A DNA stretch of 64,000 nucleotides from Alloalcanivorax marinus (GTDB lineage Bacteria > Pseudomonadota > Gammaproteobacteria > Pseudomonadales > Alcanivoracaceae): contig NZ_JAEKJB010000015.1 of assembly GCF_016785095.1 (NCBI RefSeq), positions 124,001 to 188,000 on the forward strand, read 5' to 3'. Shown here in pieces: positions 16,374-26,316 of the stretch. The first letter of the stretch is position 1; each line of letters opens with the position of its first letter. The translations under genes were made by a program, and so were the position numbers. Below the pieces are notes generated by a model. It searched no databases. It saw nothing but the letters and a program-made list of their open reading frames with translations, and was not told the DNA's origin.

Positions 16374-19300
16374 TTATGCCGGATTGGCGCGCGTGCTCTT
16401 GAGCAGGTCTTCCAGGCTGGCGGCCTTGGGTTTGACCAGCCAGAACTTGCGGCTCATGGCATCGAAATTATCCAGGATGTGCTGACCCCACTCGCTGCCG
16501 GTCTCGCCCACGAATTCCTCGATCACGTGGCGCAGATGGCTGCGGTGGGACTCGGTGGATTCGGAACTGATGCGGTGCAGCTCGATCAGCTCCGGATTGA
16601 CGCGGTCGAAGAAATCATTCTCTTCGTCCAGCACATAGGCGAAACCACCGGTCATGCCGGCACCGAAGTTGTGGCCGGTGCGGCCCAGCACGGTGACACA
16701 GCCGCCGGTCATGTATTCGCAGCAATGATCGCCGGCGCCTTCCACGACCGCGTGCACGCCGGAGTTGCGCACACCGAAACGCTCGCCGGCGGTGCCGGAG
16801 GCGAACAGTTTTCCGCCGGTGGCGCCGTACAGGCAGGTGTTACCGACGATGGCGGTGTCCTGGGTCTTGAACGGGCTGCCCTTGGGCGGACGGATCACCA
16901 CCCGGCCGCCGGCCATGCCCTTGCCGACGTAATCGTTGGCGTCACCTTCCAGGTACAGGTGCAGACCACCGGCGTTGAACACGCCGAAGCTCTGCCCGGC
17001 GGTGCCGGTGAAGCGCACGCGGATCGGCGCGCTTTCCATGCCCAGGTTGCCGTGGTGCTTGGCGATCACGCCGGACACGGTGGCGCCCACCGAGCGGTCG
17101 CAGTTGGTGATGGTGTAGTGGAAGGAGCCGCCGGACTTGTTCTCCACGGCGGTGCGCATTTCTTCCACCATCTTGCGGTTCAGCTCACCCTTGTCGAACG
17201 GCTCATTGCGTTCCACCTGGCAATGGGTGGGCTTGTCCGCCGGGATATGATCGTTGCGCAGCATCGGCGTCAGGTCGAGACGCTTGTGCTTGTCGGTGGC
17301 GCCTTCGATGCGCTCGAGCAGATCGGTGCGGCCGATCAGATCGGGCAGGCTCTTCACGCCCAGCGCGGCGAGCAGCTCGCGCACTTCCCGGGCCACGAAC
17401 GTGAAGTAGTTGATCAGCATGTCCGGGGCACCGATGAAGTGCTCCTGGCGCAGGTCGTCACGCTGGGTGGCCACGCCGGTGGCGCAGTTGTTCAGGTGAC
17501 AGATGCGCAGGTACTTACAACCCAGCACGATCATCGGCACGGTGCCGAAACCGAACGACTCGGCGCCAAGAATGGCCGCCTTGACCACGTCCAGGCCGGT
17601 CTTCAGGCCGCCGTCGGTCTGCAGACGGATCTTGTCGCGAAGATCATTGGCGCGCAGCGCCTGATGGGCCTCGGACAGACCCAGTTCCCAGGGCGAACCG
17701 GCGTAGCGGATCGAGGTCAGCGGGCTGGCCGCGGTACCACCATCGTAGCCGGAAATGGTGATCAGGTCGGCGTAGGCCTTGGCCACGCCGGACGCCACCG
17801 TACCGACACCGGGCTCGGACACCAGCTTCACGGACACCTGGGCGTCCGGATTGACCTGCTTGAGGTCGAAGATCAGCTGGGCCAGATCCTCGATGGAGTA
17901 GATGTCATGGTGCGGCGGCGGAGAGATCAGGGTCACGCCGGGTACCGAGTGACGCAGCCGCGCGATCAGGGCGTTGACCTTGCCGCCGGGCAGCTGGCCG
18001 CCCTCGCCGGGCTTGGCGCCCTGGGCGATCTTGATCTGCAGGACCTCGGCATTGACCAGATAATGCGGGGTCACGCCAAACCGACCGGAGGCGATCTGCT
18101 TGATCTTGGATACACGCTCGGTGCCGAAACGGGCCGGGTCCTCGCCGCCCTCGCCGGAGTTGGAGCGACCGCCGAGGCGGTTCATGGCGGTGGCGATGGC
18201 CTCGTGGGCCTCCGGACTGAGCGCGCCCAGGGACATGCCCGCGGAATCAAAGCGCGGCAGGATGCTCTCGATCGGCTCGACCTGATCCAGGTCGATGGCG
18301 GTGGCGTCCTGGCGCAGACGCAGCAGGTCGCGCAGGGTGGCCACCGGGCGGTCGTTGACCAGCGCGGCGAATTCCTTGTACGCCTCGTAATCGTCGTTCT
18401 GGGTGGCGCGATGGATAGCGTGCACCACGTCCGGATTGAAAGCGTGGTATTCCTTGCCGTGGATGTACTTGAGCACGCCACCGGCATCCACCGGCTTGCG
18501 CTGCTTCCAGGCGTCCTTGGCGATGATTTCCTGGTCGTTCTGGAAATCCTCGAAGCCGGCGCCCTCGATGCGGCTCTGCACGCCCCGGAAGCACAGGTCC
18601 ACCACGTCGCTGGCGACGCCGATGGCTTCGAACAACTGGGCACCACGGTAGGAGGTGATGGTGGAGATCCCCATCTTGGAGAGGATCTTCATCAGGCCCT
18701 TGTTGATGCCCTTGCGGAAGTTCTTCTGCAGCTCCACCGGGTCACCCAGCAGTTCACCGCTGCGCACCATGTCGGCGATCACGTCATAGGCCAGGTACGG
18801 GTAGACGGCGGTAGCGCCGAAACCGAACAGCACCGCGAAGTGGTGGGCATCCCGCGCGGTGGCGGTCTCCACGATGATGTTGGCGTCACTGCGCACGCCC
18901 TTGGTGGTCAGGTGGTGGTGCACCGCGCCGGTGGCCATCAGGGCATGGATGGTGAGCTGCCCCTGGGCGATACCGTGATCGGACAGCACCAGGATCACCT
19001 TGCCATCGGCGACCGCTTTCTCCGCCGTCGCGCACAGATCACGCACCGCCTGCTCCAGGCCGATGCTCGGATCATAGTGCAGACTCAAGCGCTCCTGGGC
19101 GTAACCCGGGCGTTCGATCTTGAGCAGGTTGGTGAACTTGGAGTGCGACAGCACCGGGGTGGCCAGGATCGCGCGGTCGGCGTGGTCGGAGGTTTCCTCG
19201 AACACATTGCGCTCGGCGCCCACGCAGGTCTCCAGGCTCATCACGATGGCTTCGCGGAGCGGGTCGATGGGCGGATTGGTGACCTGGGCGAATTGCTGCC

Positions 19301-20837
19301 GGAAGTAGTCGTACAGCGGGCGCTGGCGCTCGCTGAGCACCGCCATGGGGGTATCGTCGCCCATGGAACCGGTGGCTTCCTGGCCGGATTCCGCCAGCGG
19401 ACGGATCACCTGATCGCGTTCCTCGAAACTGATCTGGAAGAACTTCTGGTAGCTCAGCAGATCCTGGGGATCGATGTCGTCGGTGCGCTCCACCTCATGG
19501 TCGTAGTTGGCCTCGATACGCAGCGCGTTGTCCTTGAGCCACTGACGGTAGGGATGACGCACCTTGAGGCGGTCATCGATGTCCCGGGTGTGCAGCAGCT
19601 CGCCCTTCTCGATGTCCACGGCCAGGATCTGGCCGGGGCCGACACGGCCCTTGGCCACCACGTCCTCGGGCTGGTAGCTGTACACGCCGATCTCGGAGGA
19701 CAGGGTGATGAAGCCGTTCTTGGTGATCACCCAGCGGGCCGGGCGCAGGCCGTTGCGGTCCAGCATGCAGACGGCGTAGCGGCCATCGGTCATGACCAGG
19801 CCGGCGGGGCCGTCCCAGGGCTCCATGTGCATGGAGTTATATTCGTAGAAGGCACGCAGATCCGCGTCCATGGTGTCCACGTTCTGCCAGGCCGGCGGCA
19901 CCATCATGCGCACCGCGCGGAACAGGTCCATACCGCCGGCGAGCAACACTTCCAGCATGTTGTCCATGCTCGAGGAGTCGGAGCCGCTGCGGTTAACCAG
20001 GGGGCTGAGGTCGCTCAGATTGGGCAGCAGCTCGTTCTCGAACTTGCTTGCCCGGGCCAGCGCCCAGTTGCGGTTACCCTGGATGGTGTTGATCTCGCCG
20101 TTGTGGGCCAGGTAGCGGAACGGCTGGGCCAGCGGCCACTGCGGCGAGGTGTTGGTGGAGAACCGCTGGTGAAACACCACGATGGCGGTTTCCATGGATT
20201 CGTCGCCGAGATCCGGGAAGAACGCCGGCAGATCCACCGGCATCATCAGGCCTTTGTAGGAGACCACCGAGGCGGACAGGGAACAGACGTAGAAATAACC
20301 GTCGTTCTCGATGCGCTTCTCGGCGTGCCGACGGGCGTAGAACAGGCGCCGGTTGAGTTCCTGTTCGGAATCCCCCTCGGCGGCCACCAATACCTGCGCG
20401 AAGCCGGGCAGGGACTGTTTGGCCAGATCGCCCAGGCAGGACGGGTCGGTGGGAACATCCCGCCAGCCCAGCACCCGGATGCCCTGGGCCTGGATCTGCT
20501 CCTCGATCACCGCCTTCTGCGCGTCGGCGCGCTCGGCCTCGGGGTGGGTGAAGATCATGCCCACGCCATAGGTGTCGGGCAGGTCCACGCCCAGGTCTCC
20601 GGCCACCTTGCGGAAGAAGGAGTCCGGCTTTTTCAGCAACAGCCCGCAGCCGTCACCGGTTTTTCCGTCGGCGTTGATCCCGCCCCGGTGTGTCATGCAG
20701 GTGAGTGCTTCGATGGCGGTTTGCAAAAGCTCATGGCTGGCCTGCCCCTCCATATGAGAGATCAGGCCGAAGCCGCAGTTGTCCCGGAAATCTCCGGGCT
20801 CATAGAGCCCCTGCACCAGCTTGGAATTCTGCTGCAT
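16374..20837 (-). CDS. gltB: Glutamate synthase (NADPH) large subunit
   Basis: Hydrolyses glutamine and transfers the ammonia to 2-oxoglutarate, giving two glutamates. The 1487-residue chain starts with a propeptide; removal of 20 residues exposes Cys21 (DNCGFG) as the N-terminal glutaminase nucleophile. The 3Fe-4S cysteines are Cys1107, Cys1113 and Cys1118 in GCKYLRICHLNNC. FMN-domain and C-terminal GXGXG-repeat segments (GGDGG-like beta-helix) are also present. I prefer the ATG at 20837, which has AGAGGA 9 nt upstream, over a TTG three codons earlier. Confidence 0.97.
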   Translation of the reverse strand: MQQNSKLVQGLYEPGDFRDNCGFGLISHMEGQASHELLQTAIEALTCMTHRGGINADGKTGDGCGLLLKKPDSFFRKVAGDLGVDLPDTYGVGMIFTHPEAERADAQKAVIEEQIQAQGIRVLGWRDVPTDPSCLGDLAKQSLPGFAQVLVAAEGDSEQELNRRLFYARRHAEKRIENDGYFYVCSLSASVVSYKGLMMPVDLPAFFPDLGDESMETAIVVFHQRFSTNTSPQWPLAQPFRYLAHNGEINTIQGNRNWALARASKFENELLPNLSDLSPLVNRSGSDSSSMDNMLEVLLAGGMDLFRAVRMMVPPAWQNVDTMDADLRAFYEYNSMHMEPWDGPAGLVMTDGRYAVCMLDRNGLRPARWVITKNGFITLSSEIGVYSYQPEDVVAKGRVGPGQILAVDIEKGELLHTRDIDDRLKVRHPYRQWLKDNALRIEANYDHEVERTDDIDPQDLLSYQKFFQISFEERDQVIRPLAESGQEATGSMGDDTPMAVLSERQRPLYDYFRQQFAQVTNPPIDPLREAIVMSLETCVGAERNVFEETSDHADRAILATPVLSHSKFTNLLKIERPGYAQERLSLHYDPSIGLEQAVRDLCATAEKAVADGKVILVLSDHGIAQGQLTIHALMATGAVHHHLTTKGVRSDANIIVETATARDAHHFAVLFGFGATAVYPYLAYDVIADMVRSGELLGDPVELQKNFRKGINKGLMKILSKMGISTITSYRGAQLFEAIGVASDVVDLCFRGVQSRIEGAGFEDFQNDQEIIAKDAWKQRKPVDAGGVLKYIHGKEYHAFNPDVVHAIHRATQNDDYEAYKEFAALVNDRPVATLRDLLRLRQDATAIDLDQVEPIESILPRFDSAGMSLGALSPEAHEAIATAMNRLGGRSNSGEGGEDPARFGTERVSKIKQIASGRFGVTPHYLVNAEVLQIKIAQGAKPGEGGQLPGGKVNALIARLRHSVPGVTLISPPPHHDIYSIEDLAQLIFDLKQVNPDAQVSVKLVSEPGVGTVASGVAKAYADLITISGYDGGTAASPLTSIRYAGSPWELGLSEAHQALRANDLRDKIRLQTDGGLKTGLDVVKAAILGAESFGFGTVPMIVLGCKYLRICHLNNCATGVATQRDDLRQEHFIGAPDMLINYFTFVAREVRELLAALGVKSLPDLIGRTDLLERIEGATDKHKRLDLTPMLRNDHIPADKPTHCQVERNEPFDKGELNRKMVEEMRTAVENKSGGSFHYTITNCDRSVGATVSGVIAKHHGNLGMESAPIRVRFTGTAGQSFGVFNAGGLHLYLEGDANDYVGKGMAGGRVVIRPPKGSPFKTQDTAIVGNTCLYGATGGKLFASGTAGERFGVRNSGVHAVVEGAGDHCCEYMTGGCVTVLGRTGHNFGAGMTGGFAYVLDEENDFFDRVNPELIELHRISSESTESHRSHLRHVIEEFVGETGSEWGQHILDNFDAMSRKFWLVKPKAASLEDLLKSTRANPA

Positions 20838-20958
20838 CAAAACCAATCCTCTTGAAATTCAGAGACTTACAGAAGGCGGTACTGACGTCGAAAAGACGGC
20901 GACGGCAAAAAAGGGATAGGCATTCTACACGTTGAGCCCATGGGCGACAAACACGACG

Positions 20959-20986
20959 ATGACGCCACCAGGGAAGGTGGCGTCAT
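20959..20986 (-). terminator. Hairpin after damX, likely 3' end
   Basis: An 11-bp perfect stem ATGACGCCACC/GGTGGCGTCAT with a 6-nt loop lies 24 nt after the damX stop codon. No strong T-run follows on the minus strand, so it is a probable but not classical terminator. The rest of the 172-bp gap before gltB must hold the gltB promoter, for which I see no convincing boxes. Confidence 0.5.
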
Positions 20987-21009
20987 GAACCAGTCGGGTT
21001 CGCCGGAGA

Positions 21010-22512
21010 TCAGCGCAGTTCCTTGCGGATTGCCCCCATCTCCCGTGGGAAGGGCCCGCCACGGCGCAGCGTTTCGGGCAGGGTTTCACGGGCAGCCAGC
21101 GCCGCGTCGCGGCTGGGATAGGGGCCCGCCAGCACCAGATAAACCTTATTGTCGCCTCTTTCCGTCTGGTAGTAGGCGCCCTGGCGGTCGATGCGGTCAA
21201 GCACCCCCCGGGCACCGTCCTCACGGCCGGTGGCCACCAACTGCAGGAACCACTCACCGTCGTCCCGGGTGGCCAGCCAGTCCTCCTGGCGGTACCCCAG
21301 ACGCGCCTCCAGGCCGCTGAGCTCGGGCTGGCTGGCGCTGACGGTGCCCTGCCCGGGGGCGTCATCGCCGGCGGAGGAGTCGTCGGCGGAGGACAGCTCG
21401 CGCCCGGCATCCGCCGACGCCGACGCCGGCGCCTCATCGCCGGCGGGCCGGTCGGCCGGGCGCGGCTCTGGGCGGGCGCGTGGCGCTGGCTCGGCGGTCT
21501 GGTTCTGGCCTTCCGGTTCCGCCGGCGGTGCCGGGGCGGTTTCGCCGGTATCCGCTTCGGCGGCCCCGGCCCGCTCCTGGCGGCGGGTTTCCGCCTGCTC
21601 GAAATCCGCCGCGTTATCGTGGAATTCGGCCAGCGCGTTGCGGGTCTGTTCCGGGTCGGACACCAGACCATAATCGTGGCCATCCTCGGCGGTTTCCGGC
21701 GTCAGGCCGTCACCGGCGGCGTCGCCCCCCTCCGGGTCCACGGTTTGCGCGGGCCGCTGCGGCAAATCCAGGCTCACCACCTGGTCGGCCCCCGGTTCGT
21801 CATCGCCGCTGGCCAGCCACAACACCAGCACCACCAGAATCAGCGCGCCTACCGCCAGGCCATGACGCCACGGCACCGGCTTACGGGCCGGCGGCGCGGC
21901 CTCCTCGGCACGCTCATCGAGCAGCGCCAGTAAAGGTCCCAGGCGGCCGCCGGTCTCGGCGCGCAAATATTCCGCCTCCCCCTCGTCCAGGGACAGATCG
22001 TGGAACTGCTCCGCCAGGGTGGCGACGTCCTCCGCGTCCAGGGGCGGCAATACCAGGGTGTCCACCACGGTAAGGCCACCCTCGCCCACCGACCGCGCGG
22101 TGCCCGGCGCGCCACCGAATACATAGGTGAGGCGCTGCCCGAGTTTTTCCTTGAGGGAAGCCATGGTGGCCAGCGCCGCCTCCGGCACCCGGTCGGCATT
22201 GTCCACCAGGATCACCAGCCGGTTGCGCGCCAGGGATTGCTTGAGGGTCTCCGCCAGATCGTCGCGCTCGATGCCAAAATGCACCAGCATGGCGTCGACC
22301 ACCGCGTTGGCGCCCAGGTTGTCGTCGCCGTCCAGGCGGATCAGTTCGTAGTCCCCCACCAGGGACATGGCCAGCATGCCCAGCAGAGTGGACACCCCGC
22401 TGCCCGGCTCGCCCTCCAGCACCACCGTGGCGCCTTCATGGGCATGACCGTTCAGAGCATCGAGAAGGTCGCCGCGCTCGGCGCCCTCGTAGAAAAAGTC
22501 CTCATCTCTCAC
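21010..22512 (-). CDS. damX: DamX-like AAA ATPase-type protein with SPOR domain
   Basis: A 500-residue inner-membrane protein with the DamX arrangement and the usual position after aroK-aroB. The N-terminal AAA-like domain has GEPGSGVST (34-42) at the Walker A site and LVILVDNAD (99-107) at Walker B. One TM helix spans about 217-235. A Pro/Glu/Ala-rich periplasmic linker leads to a C-terminal SPOR domain (about 420-498) that binds glycan strands stripped of stem peptides at the division septum. The Walker A lysine is replaced by Val40, so ATP hydrolysis is doubtful. It overlaps the end of aroB by 11 nt. Confidence 0.85.
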   Translation of the reverse strand: MRDEDFFYEGAERGDLLDALNGHAHEGATVVLEGEPGSGVSTLLGMLAMSLVGDYELIRLDGDDNLGANAVVDAMLVHFGIERDDLAETLKQSLARNRLVILVDNADRVPEAALATMASLKEKLGQRLTYVFGGAPGTARSVGEGGLTVVDTLVLPPLDAEDVATLAEQFHDLSLDEGEAEYLRAETGGRLGPLLALLDERAEEAAPPARKPVPWRHGLAVGALILVVLVLWLASGDDEPGADQVVSLDLPQRPAQTVDPEGGDAAGDGLTPETAEDGHDYGLVSDPEQTRNALAEFHDNAADFEQAETRRQERAGAAEADTGETAPAPPAEPEGQNQTAEPAPRARPEPRPADRPAGDEAPASASADAGRELSSADDSSAGDDAPGQGTVSASQPELSGLEARLGYRQEDWLATRDDGEWFLQLVATGREDGARGVLDRIDRQGAYYQTERGDNKVYLVLAGPYPSRDAALAARETLPETLRRGGPFPREMGAIRKELR

Positions 22513-23581
22513 AAAAGGCCTCGAGCGTTCGCGTCAATGCGTTCGGATCGTATTCGCCTGTGACCAGGGCATCGCCGATTTGGTTCAGCAGCACCAGCCT
22601 CAGGCGCCCGTTCTGTACTTTCTTGTCCAACGCCATGAGATCGTTGAAATCGTCCCGGCCCATGCCCTCGGGCGCCGCCACCGGCAGCGACCAGGCGGCC
22701 AGGGCATCACGCACCCGCTCCACGTCGGTGTCGTCCAGCCAGCCCAGTTCCCGGGACATACGCGCCGCCATCACCATGCCGGCGGCCACCGCCTCGCCGT
22801 GCAACCAGTCCCGGTAACCGGTGAAGGTCTCCATGGCGTGGCCAAAGGTGTGGCCCAGGTTGAGCAGCGCCCGATTGCCCTGCTCGGTTTCATCGGCGGC
22901 CACCACCTCGGCCTTGTTGCGGCAGCTGCGCAGGATCGCTTGCGCCAGCGTCGCCTGCTCGCGGGCGGCCAGCTCCGGCTGGTTATCCAGCAGCCACTGG
23001 AAAAACCCGGGATCGCGGATCAGGCCATACTTGATCACCTCGGCCATGCCGGCGGCGAATTCCCGCGCCGGCAGGGTATCCAGCACGGCGGTGTCGATCA
23101 CCACGGCACGGGGCTGATGGAAGGCACCGATCATGTTCTTGCCGCGCGGGTGATTGACCGCGGTCTTGCCGCCCACGGAGGAATCCACCTGAGCCAGCAG
23201 CGTGGTGGGCACCTGGATGAAGTCCACGCCACGCTGGTAGCAGGCCGCCGCGAAGCCGACCATGTCGCCGACCACGCCACCGCCCAGGGCCACCAGGGTG
23301 GTGGTGCGCGAATGACGCCTGGCCATCAGGGCGTCGAAGATGGTCTCCAGGGTAGCCAGGTTCTTGTGGCTCTCGCCGTCGGGCAGGATCAGGGTGTCGC
23401 ACTGCAGATCACCGAGCCCGGCGGTGACCCGCTCCAGATAGAGCGGCGCGATGGTCTCGTTGCTGACCACCATCACCTGGTTGCCACGAACGTGCTCGCG
23501 GATCAGGCCGCCGTCGAGCAGACCGCGACCAATATGAATGGGGTAACTGCGCTCACCCAGCGCCACGTCAAGCTTGTGCAT
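22502..23581 (-). CDS. aroB: 3-dehydroquinate synthase
   Basis: Converts DAHP to 3-dehydroquinate, the second step of the shikimate pathway, using NAD and a divalent metal. The 359-residue length is normal. ALGGGVVGDMVGFAA (98-112), the DSSVGGKTAVNH block (133-144), EVIKYG, and the metal-ligand segments LGHTFGHAME and LHGEAVA are visible. It follows aroK after 33 nt and overlaps damX. Confidence 0.96.
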   Translation of the reverse strand: MHKLDVALGERSYPIHIGRGLLDGGLIREHVRGNQVMVVSNETIAPLYLERVTAGLGDLQCDTLILPDGESHKNLATLETIFDALMARRHSRTTTLVALGGGVVGDMVGFAAACYQRGVDFIQVPTTLLAQVDSSVGGKTAVNHPRGKNMIGAFHQPRAVVIDTAVLDTLPAREFAAGMAEVIKYGLIRDPGFFQWLLDNQPELAAREQATLAQAILRSCRNKAEVVAADETEQGNRALLNLGHTFGHAMETFTGYRDWLHGEAVAAGMVMAARMSRELGWLDDTDVERVRDALAAWSLPVAAPEGMGRDDFNDLMALDKKVQNGRLRLVLLNQIGDALVTGEYDPNALTRTLEAFCER

Positions 23582-23614
23582 AGTGTCTCGAATCGCCGGA
23601 AGGGGTTGCCGGCA

Positions 23615-24148
23615 TTATCGGTTGGCGTGTTCGGCCAGACAACCGAGGATCTGGTCGGTGACCTTCTTCAGGTTACCGGAGGCGGTGGATACAACGGCGT
23701 GCGCCACGTCCCGATACAGAGGATCACGCGCCTCCAGCAGCGCCTGCAGGCGCGCCTTCGGGTCCTCGGTCCGCAGCAGCGGCCGGTTGCGGTCGTTGCG
23801 GGTTCGCGCCAGTTGCAGCTCCACCGGCGTCCACAGATAGATGACACAGCCGCGATCATGCAGATGACGGCGATTTTCCTCCTCGGTCACCGCGCCGCCA
23901 CCGGTGGCGAGCACGATACCGGGCAGACCGGTCAGCTCATCGATCACGTCCCGCTCGCGGCGACGAAAACCTTCCTCGCCTTCCACATCGAAAATCCACG
24001 GGATGTCGGCTCCGGTCTTCTCCTCGATGACCCGATCGGAATCGTAGAACGGACGGTCCAGGACCTGAGCCAGGTGACGGCCCAGGGTGCTCTTGCCAGC
24101 CCCCATGGGCCCCACCAGATAAAGAGGGGTTACTGCCTTTTCATTCAC
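23615..24148 (-). CDS. aroK: Shikimate kinase
   Basis: Phosphorylates shikimate at O-3. The 177-residue P-loop kinase has GPMGAGKST (13-21), the shikimate-binding Asp in FYDSD (Asp38), the GGGAV loop and the lid segment RNDRNRPLL. Its start overlaps the pilQ stop by 4 nt (ATGA type), linking chorismate synthesis to the pilus operon as in Pseudomonas. Confidence 0.95.
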   Translation of the reverse strand: MNEKAVTPLYLVGPMGAGKSTLGRHLAQVLDRPFYDSDRVIEEKTGADIPWIFDVEGEEGFRRRERDVIDELTGLPGIVLATGGGAVTEEENRRHLHDRGCVIYLWTPVELQLARTRNDRNRPLLRTEDPKARLQALLEARDPLYRDVAHAVVSTASGNLKKVTDQILGCLAEHANR

Positions 24149-26304
24149 CGATTAACCATTGCATCTTTCACCAGGCGAGGCGTGATAAAGATCAGCAGTT
24201 CCTGCTTGTTATCACGGTTCACCTTCTTGCGGAACAGGGCGCCCAGCCAGGGGATATCCCCCAGGAAAGGCGTTTTGACCACGGAGTTTACCGTTTCCTG
24301 CTGGAAAATGCCGCCCAGAACCACGGTCTCGCCATCGTTCACCAGCACCGTGGTCTCCACCCGGTTGGTGTTGATCGCCGGGCTGTCCAGGTCGGTGCCC
24401 AGGGAATCATTGTTCACCTTGAGCTGCATGATCACATCGCCTTCCGGGGTCACCTGGGGGGTAACCTCCAGACGCAGTTCCGCCTCGATGAACTCAACGG
24501 CGGTGGCGCCGGACGCGGTGGAGACATTGAACGGCACCTGCTGGCCGGAGGCGATCACCGCCGGCTGCTGGTCGGCGGTGAGCACCTTGGGCGTGGCCAC
24601 CAGCTCGCCGTGCCCTTCCGCTTCCAGGGCGGACAGCTCCAGTTCGATCAGACCGGAATCCAGCGACGTGAAGCCGATGGAGAAGCGGGTCGCATCGGAG
24701 GATTCCACGCCCATGTCGACGATAAGGTCGTTATTTTCCTCTTCGTCGAACTCTTCCATCTCCGTTTCAATCGGATTCTGGCTACGGTCCGCCTCCAGGT
24801 TGGCGTAATGCAGGTTGCGCAGCGAGGTATGGCGACCGGAAATACCCCAGCTCTCACCCTCATCCCAGAAACTGCTCTGCCAGCCCAGGCCGCCCCAGCG
24901 CACGCCGAACTCGTCGGCCACGTTGGTGCTGGCCACCACCACGCGGGCCTCGATCAGCACCTGCTGAACCGGCACGTCCAGACGCTGAATCAGATCACGA
25001 ATGCTCTGAAGCCGCTCGGCGGTGTCCTGCACGATCAGGGTGTTGGTGCGCTGGTCCACGCTCACCGAGCCGCGCTCGCTGACCAGGGAGGAGCCGTCGG
25101 AACCACCCCGTGACGTAATCAGGCTCTGCAGCTGTTCGGCACGGGCGTAGTTGATGCTGATGTATTCGGTGCGCAGCGGCGCCAGGGTGGCGAGCTGCTT
25201 CTGGGCTTCCAGTTCCTGCTTTTCGCGGGCGGCGATTTCATCCGCCGGCGCCACCAGCAACACGTTACCCACCTGACGCTTGTCCAGCCCCTTGGTCTTG
25301 AGAATCAGGTCCAGAGCCTGGTCCCAGGGCACGCTCTGCAGGCGCAGGGTGATGCGACCGGTGACGGTGTCGGAAGCCACCAGGTTGAGATCGGTGAAAT
25401 CGGCGATCAGCTGCAGCACGGAACGCACTTCGATGTCCTGGAAGTTCAGGGACAGCTTCTCGCCGTCATACTTGAAGGCCTCGCGACGCTGGCGCTCCTT
25501 CTCGGCGGCGCTGAGCGGCTTGATGTTGATACTGAACTGATTGTCGGCCTGATAGGCCAGGTAATCCCAGGTGCCTTCCGGTTCGATGGTGACCACCGCG
25601 CCACCATCGGTGCGCCGGGTATCCACGTAACGCACCGGAGTGGCGAAATCGGTCACGTCCAGGCGGCGCACCAGATCGTCGGCAAGGTCCGCCCCCACGA
25701 ACCGGGCGATGATCTTGCCCCCTTCCTCGCTCACATCCACCGGCATGGACGCCTTGGACAGACGAATCATGACGCGGCCTTCGCCGTCGGCACCACGCCG
25801 GAAGTCAATATCGCGAATCGCCGAGGCGTTGCTGGCCGGGGCCATCGGCGCCGGGCTGGCCGGATCGGTGCTGGGGGTGCGCTGGCCTCCGCCGATGGTG
25901 ACCACCAGTTGCTGGCCTTCCACCCGGGTGTCATAGCCGGTGAGCTGATCGAGATTGAAGATCAGGCGGGTGCGGTCCTTGGCTTCCACCACGGTCACGC
26001 TGCGGGCATTGCCCGAACCCAGGTTATGGCGCTTGATGTCCACGTTACTGGCGGTGCCCAGCAGGTCCAGGGCAATACGCGCCGGCTGCTCGATGCTGTA
26101 CCCCTTCACCTCCGGCGCGGCGCCCTCGAAATCCAGCCGCACTTCCAGGCCGTCCCCGGGCAGGGTGTTGGCTTGCAGATTGGTCAGCGTGGCCGCCCGT
26201 CCCGGGGACATCAGGGCGACTCCCGCCAGAACCAGCAGTGCCGCGATCCAGAGCCGGGGCGCTGCGCTTGTTTTTGTCGACGTGAAGAAAATCATAACTG
26301 GCAT
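24145..26304 (-). CDS. pilQ: Type IV pilus secretin
   Basis: Forms the outer-membrane channel through which the type IV pilus passes. The 719-residue precursor has a signal peptide ending near SPGRAATL. Two AMIN (peptidoglycan-binding) regions lie in the first 260 residues, followed by an STN/N0 domain (about 290-350), a NolW-type N1 domain with the TNTLIVQDT segment, and a C-terminal secretin domain ending at about 715 (VPFLGDIPWLGALFR). It is the last pil gene of pilMNOPQ. A start three codons downstream is equally possible. Confidence 0.95.
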   Translation of the reverse strand: MPVMIFFTSTKTSAAPRLWIAALLVLAGVALMSPGRAATLTNLQANTLPGDGLEVRLDFEGAAPEVKGYSIEQPARIALDLLGTASNVDIKRHNLGSGNARSVTVVEAKDRTRLIFNLDQLTGYDTRVEGQQLVVTIGGGQRTPSTDPASPAPMAPASNASAIRDIDFRRGADGEGRVMIRLSKASMPVDVSEEGGKIIARFVGADLADDLVRRLDVTDFATPVRYVDTRRTDGGAVVTIEPEGTWDYLAYQADNQFSINIKPLSAAEKERQRREAFKYDGEKLSLNFQDIEVRSVLQLIADFTDLNLVASDTVTGRITLRLQSVPWDQALDLILKTKGLDKRQVGNVLLVAPADEIAAREKQELEAQKQLATLAPLRTEYISINYARAEQLQSLITSRGGSDGSSLVSERGSVSVDQRTNTLIVQDTAERLQSIRDLIQRLDVPVQQVLIEARVVVASTNVADEFGVRWGGLGWQSSFWDEGESWGISGRHTSLRNLHYANLEADRSQNPIETEMEEFDEEENNDLIVDMGVESSDATRFSIGFTSLDSGLIELELSALEAEGHGELVATPKVLTADQQPAVIASGQQVPFNVSTASGATAVEFIEAELRLEVTPQVTPEGDVIMQLKVNNDSLGTDLDSPAINTNRVETTVLVNDGETVVLGGIFQQETVNSVVKTPFLGDIPWLGALFRKKVNRDNKQELLIFITPRLVKDAMVNR

Positions 26305-26316
26305 CCCCAGCAGCAG

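Noticed and set aside
16221..20855. A 1544-codon open frame on the plus strand opposite gltB
   Set aside because: It mirrors gltB codon structure in high-GC DNA and its translation is His/Gly/Gln-rich without any domain; gltB itself is unmistakable.
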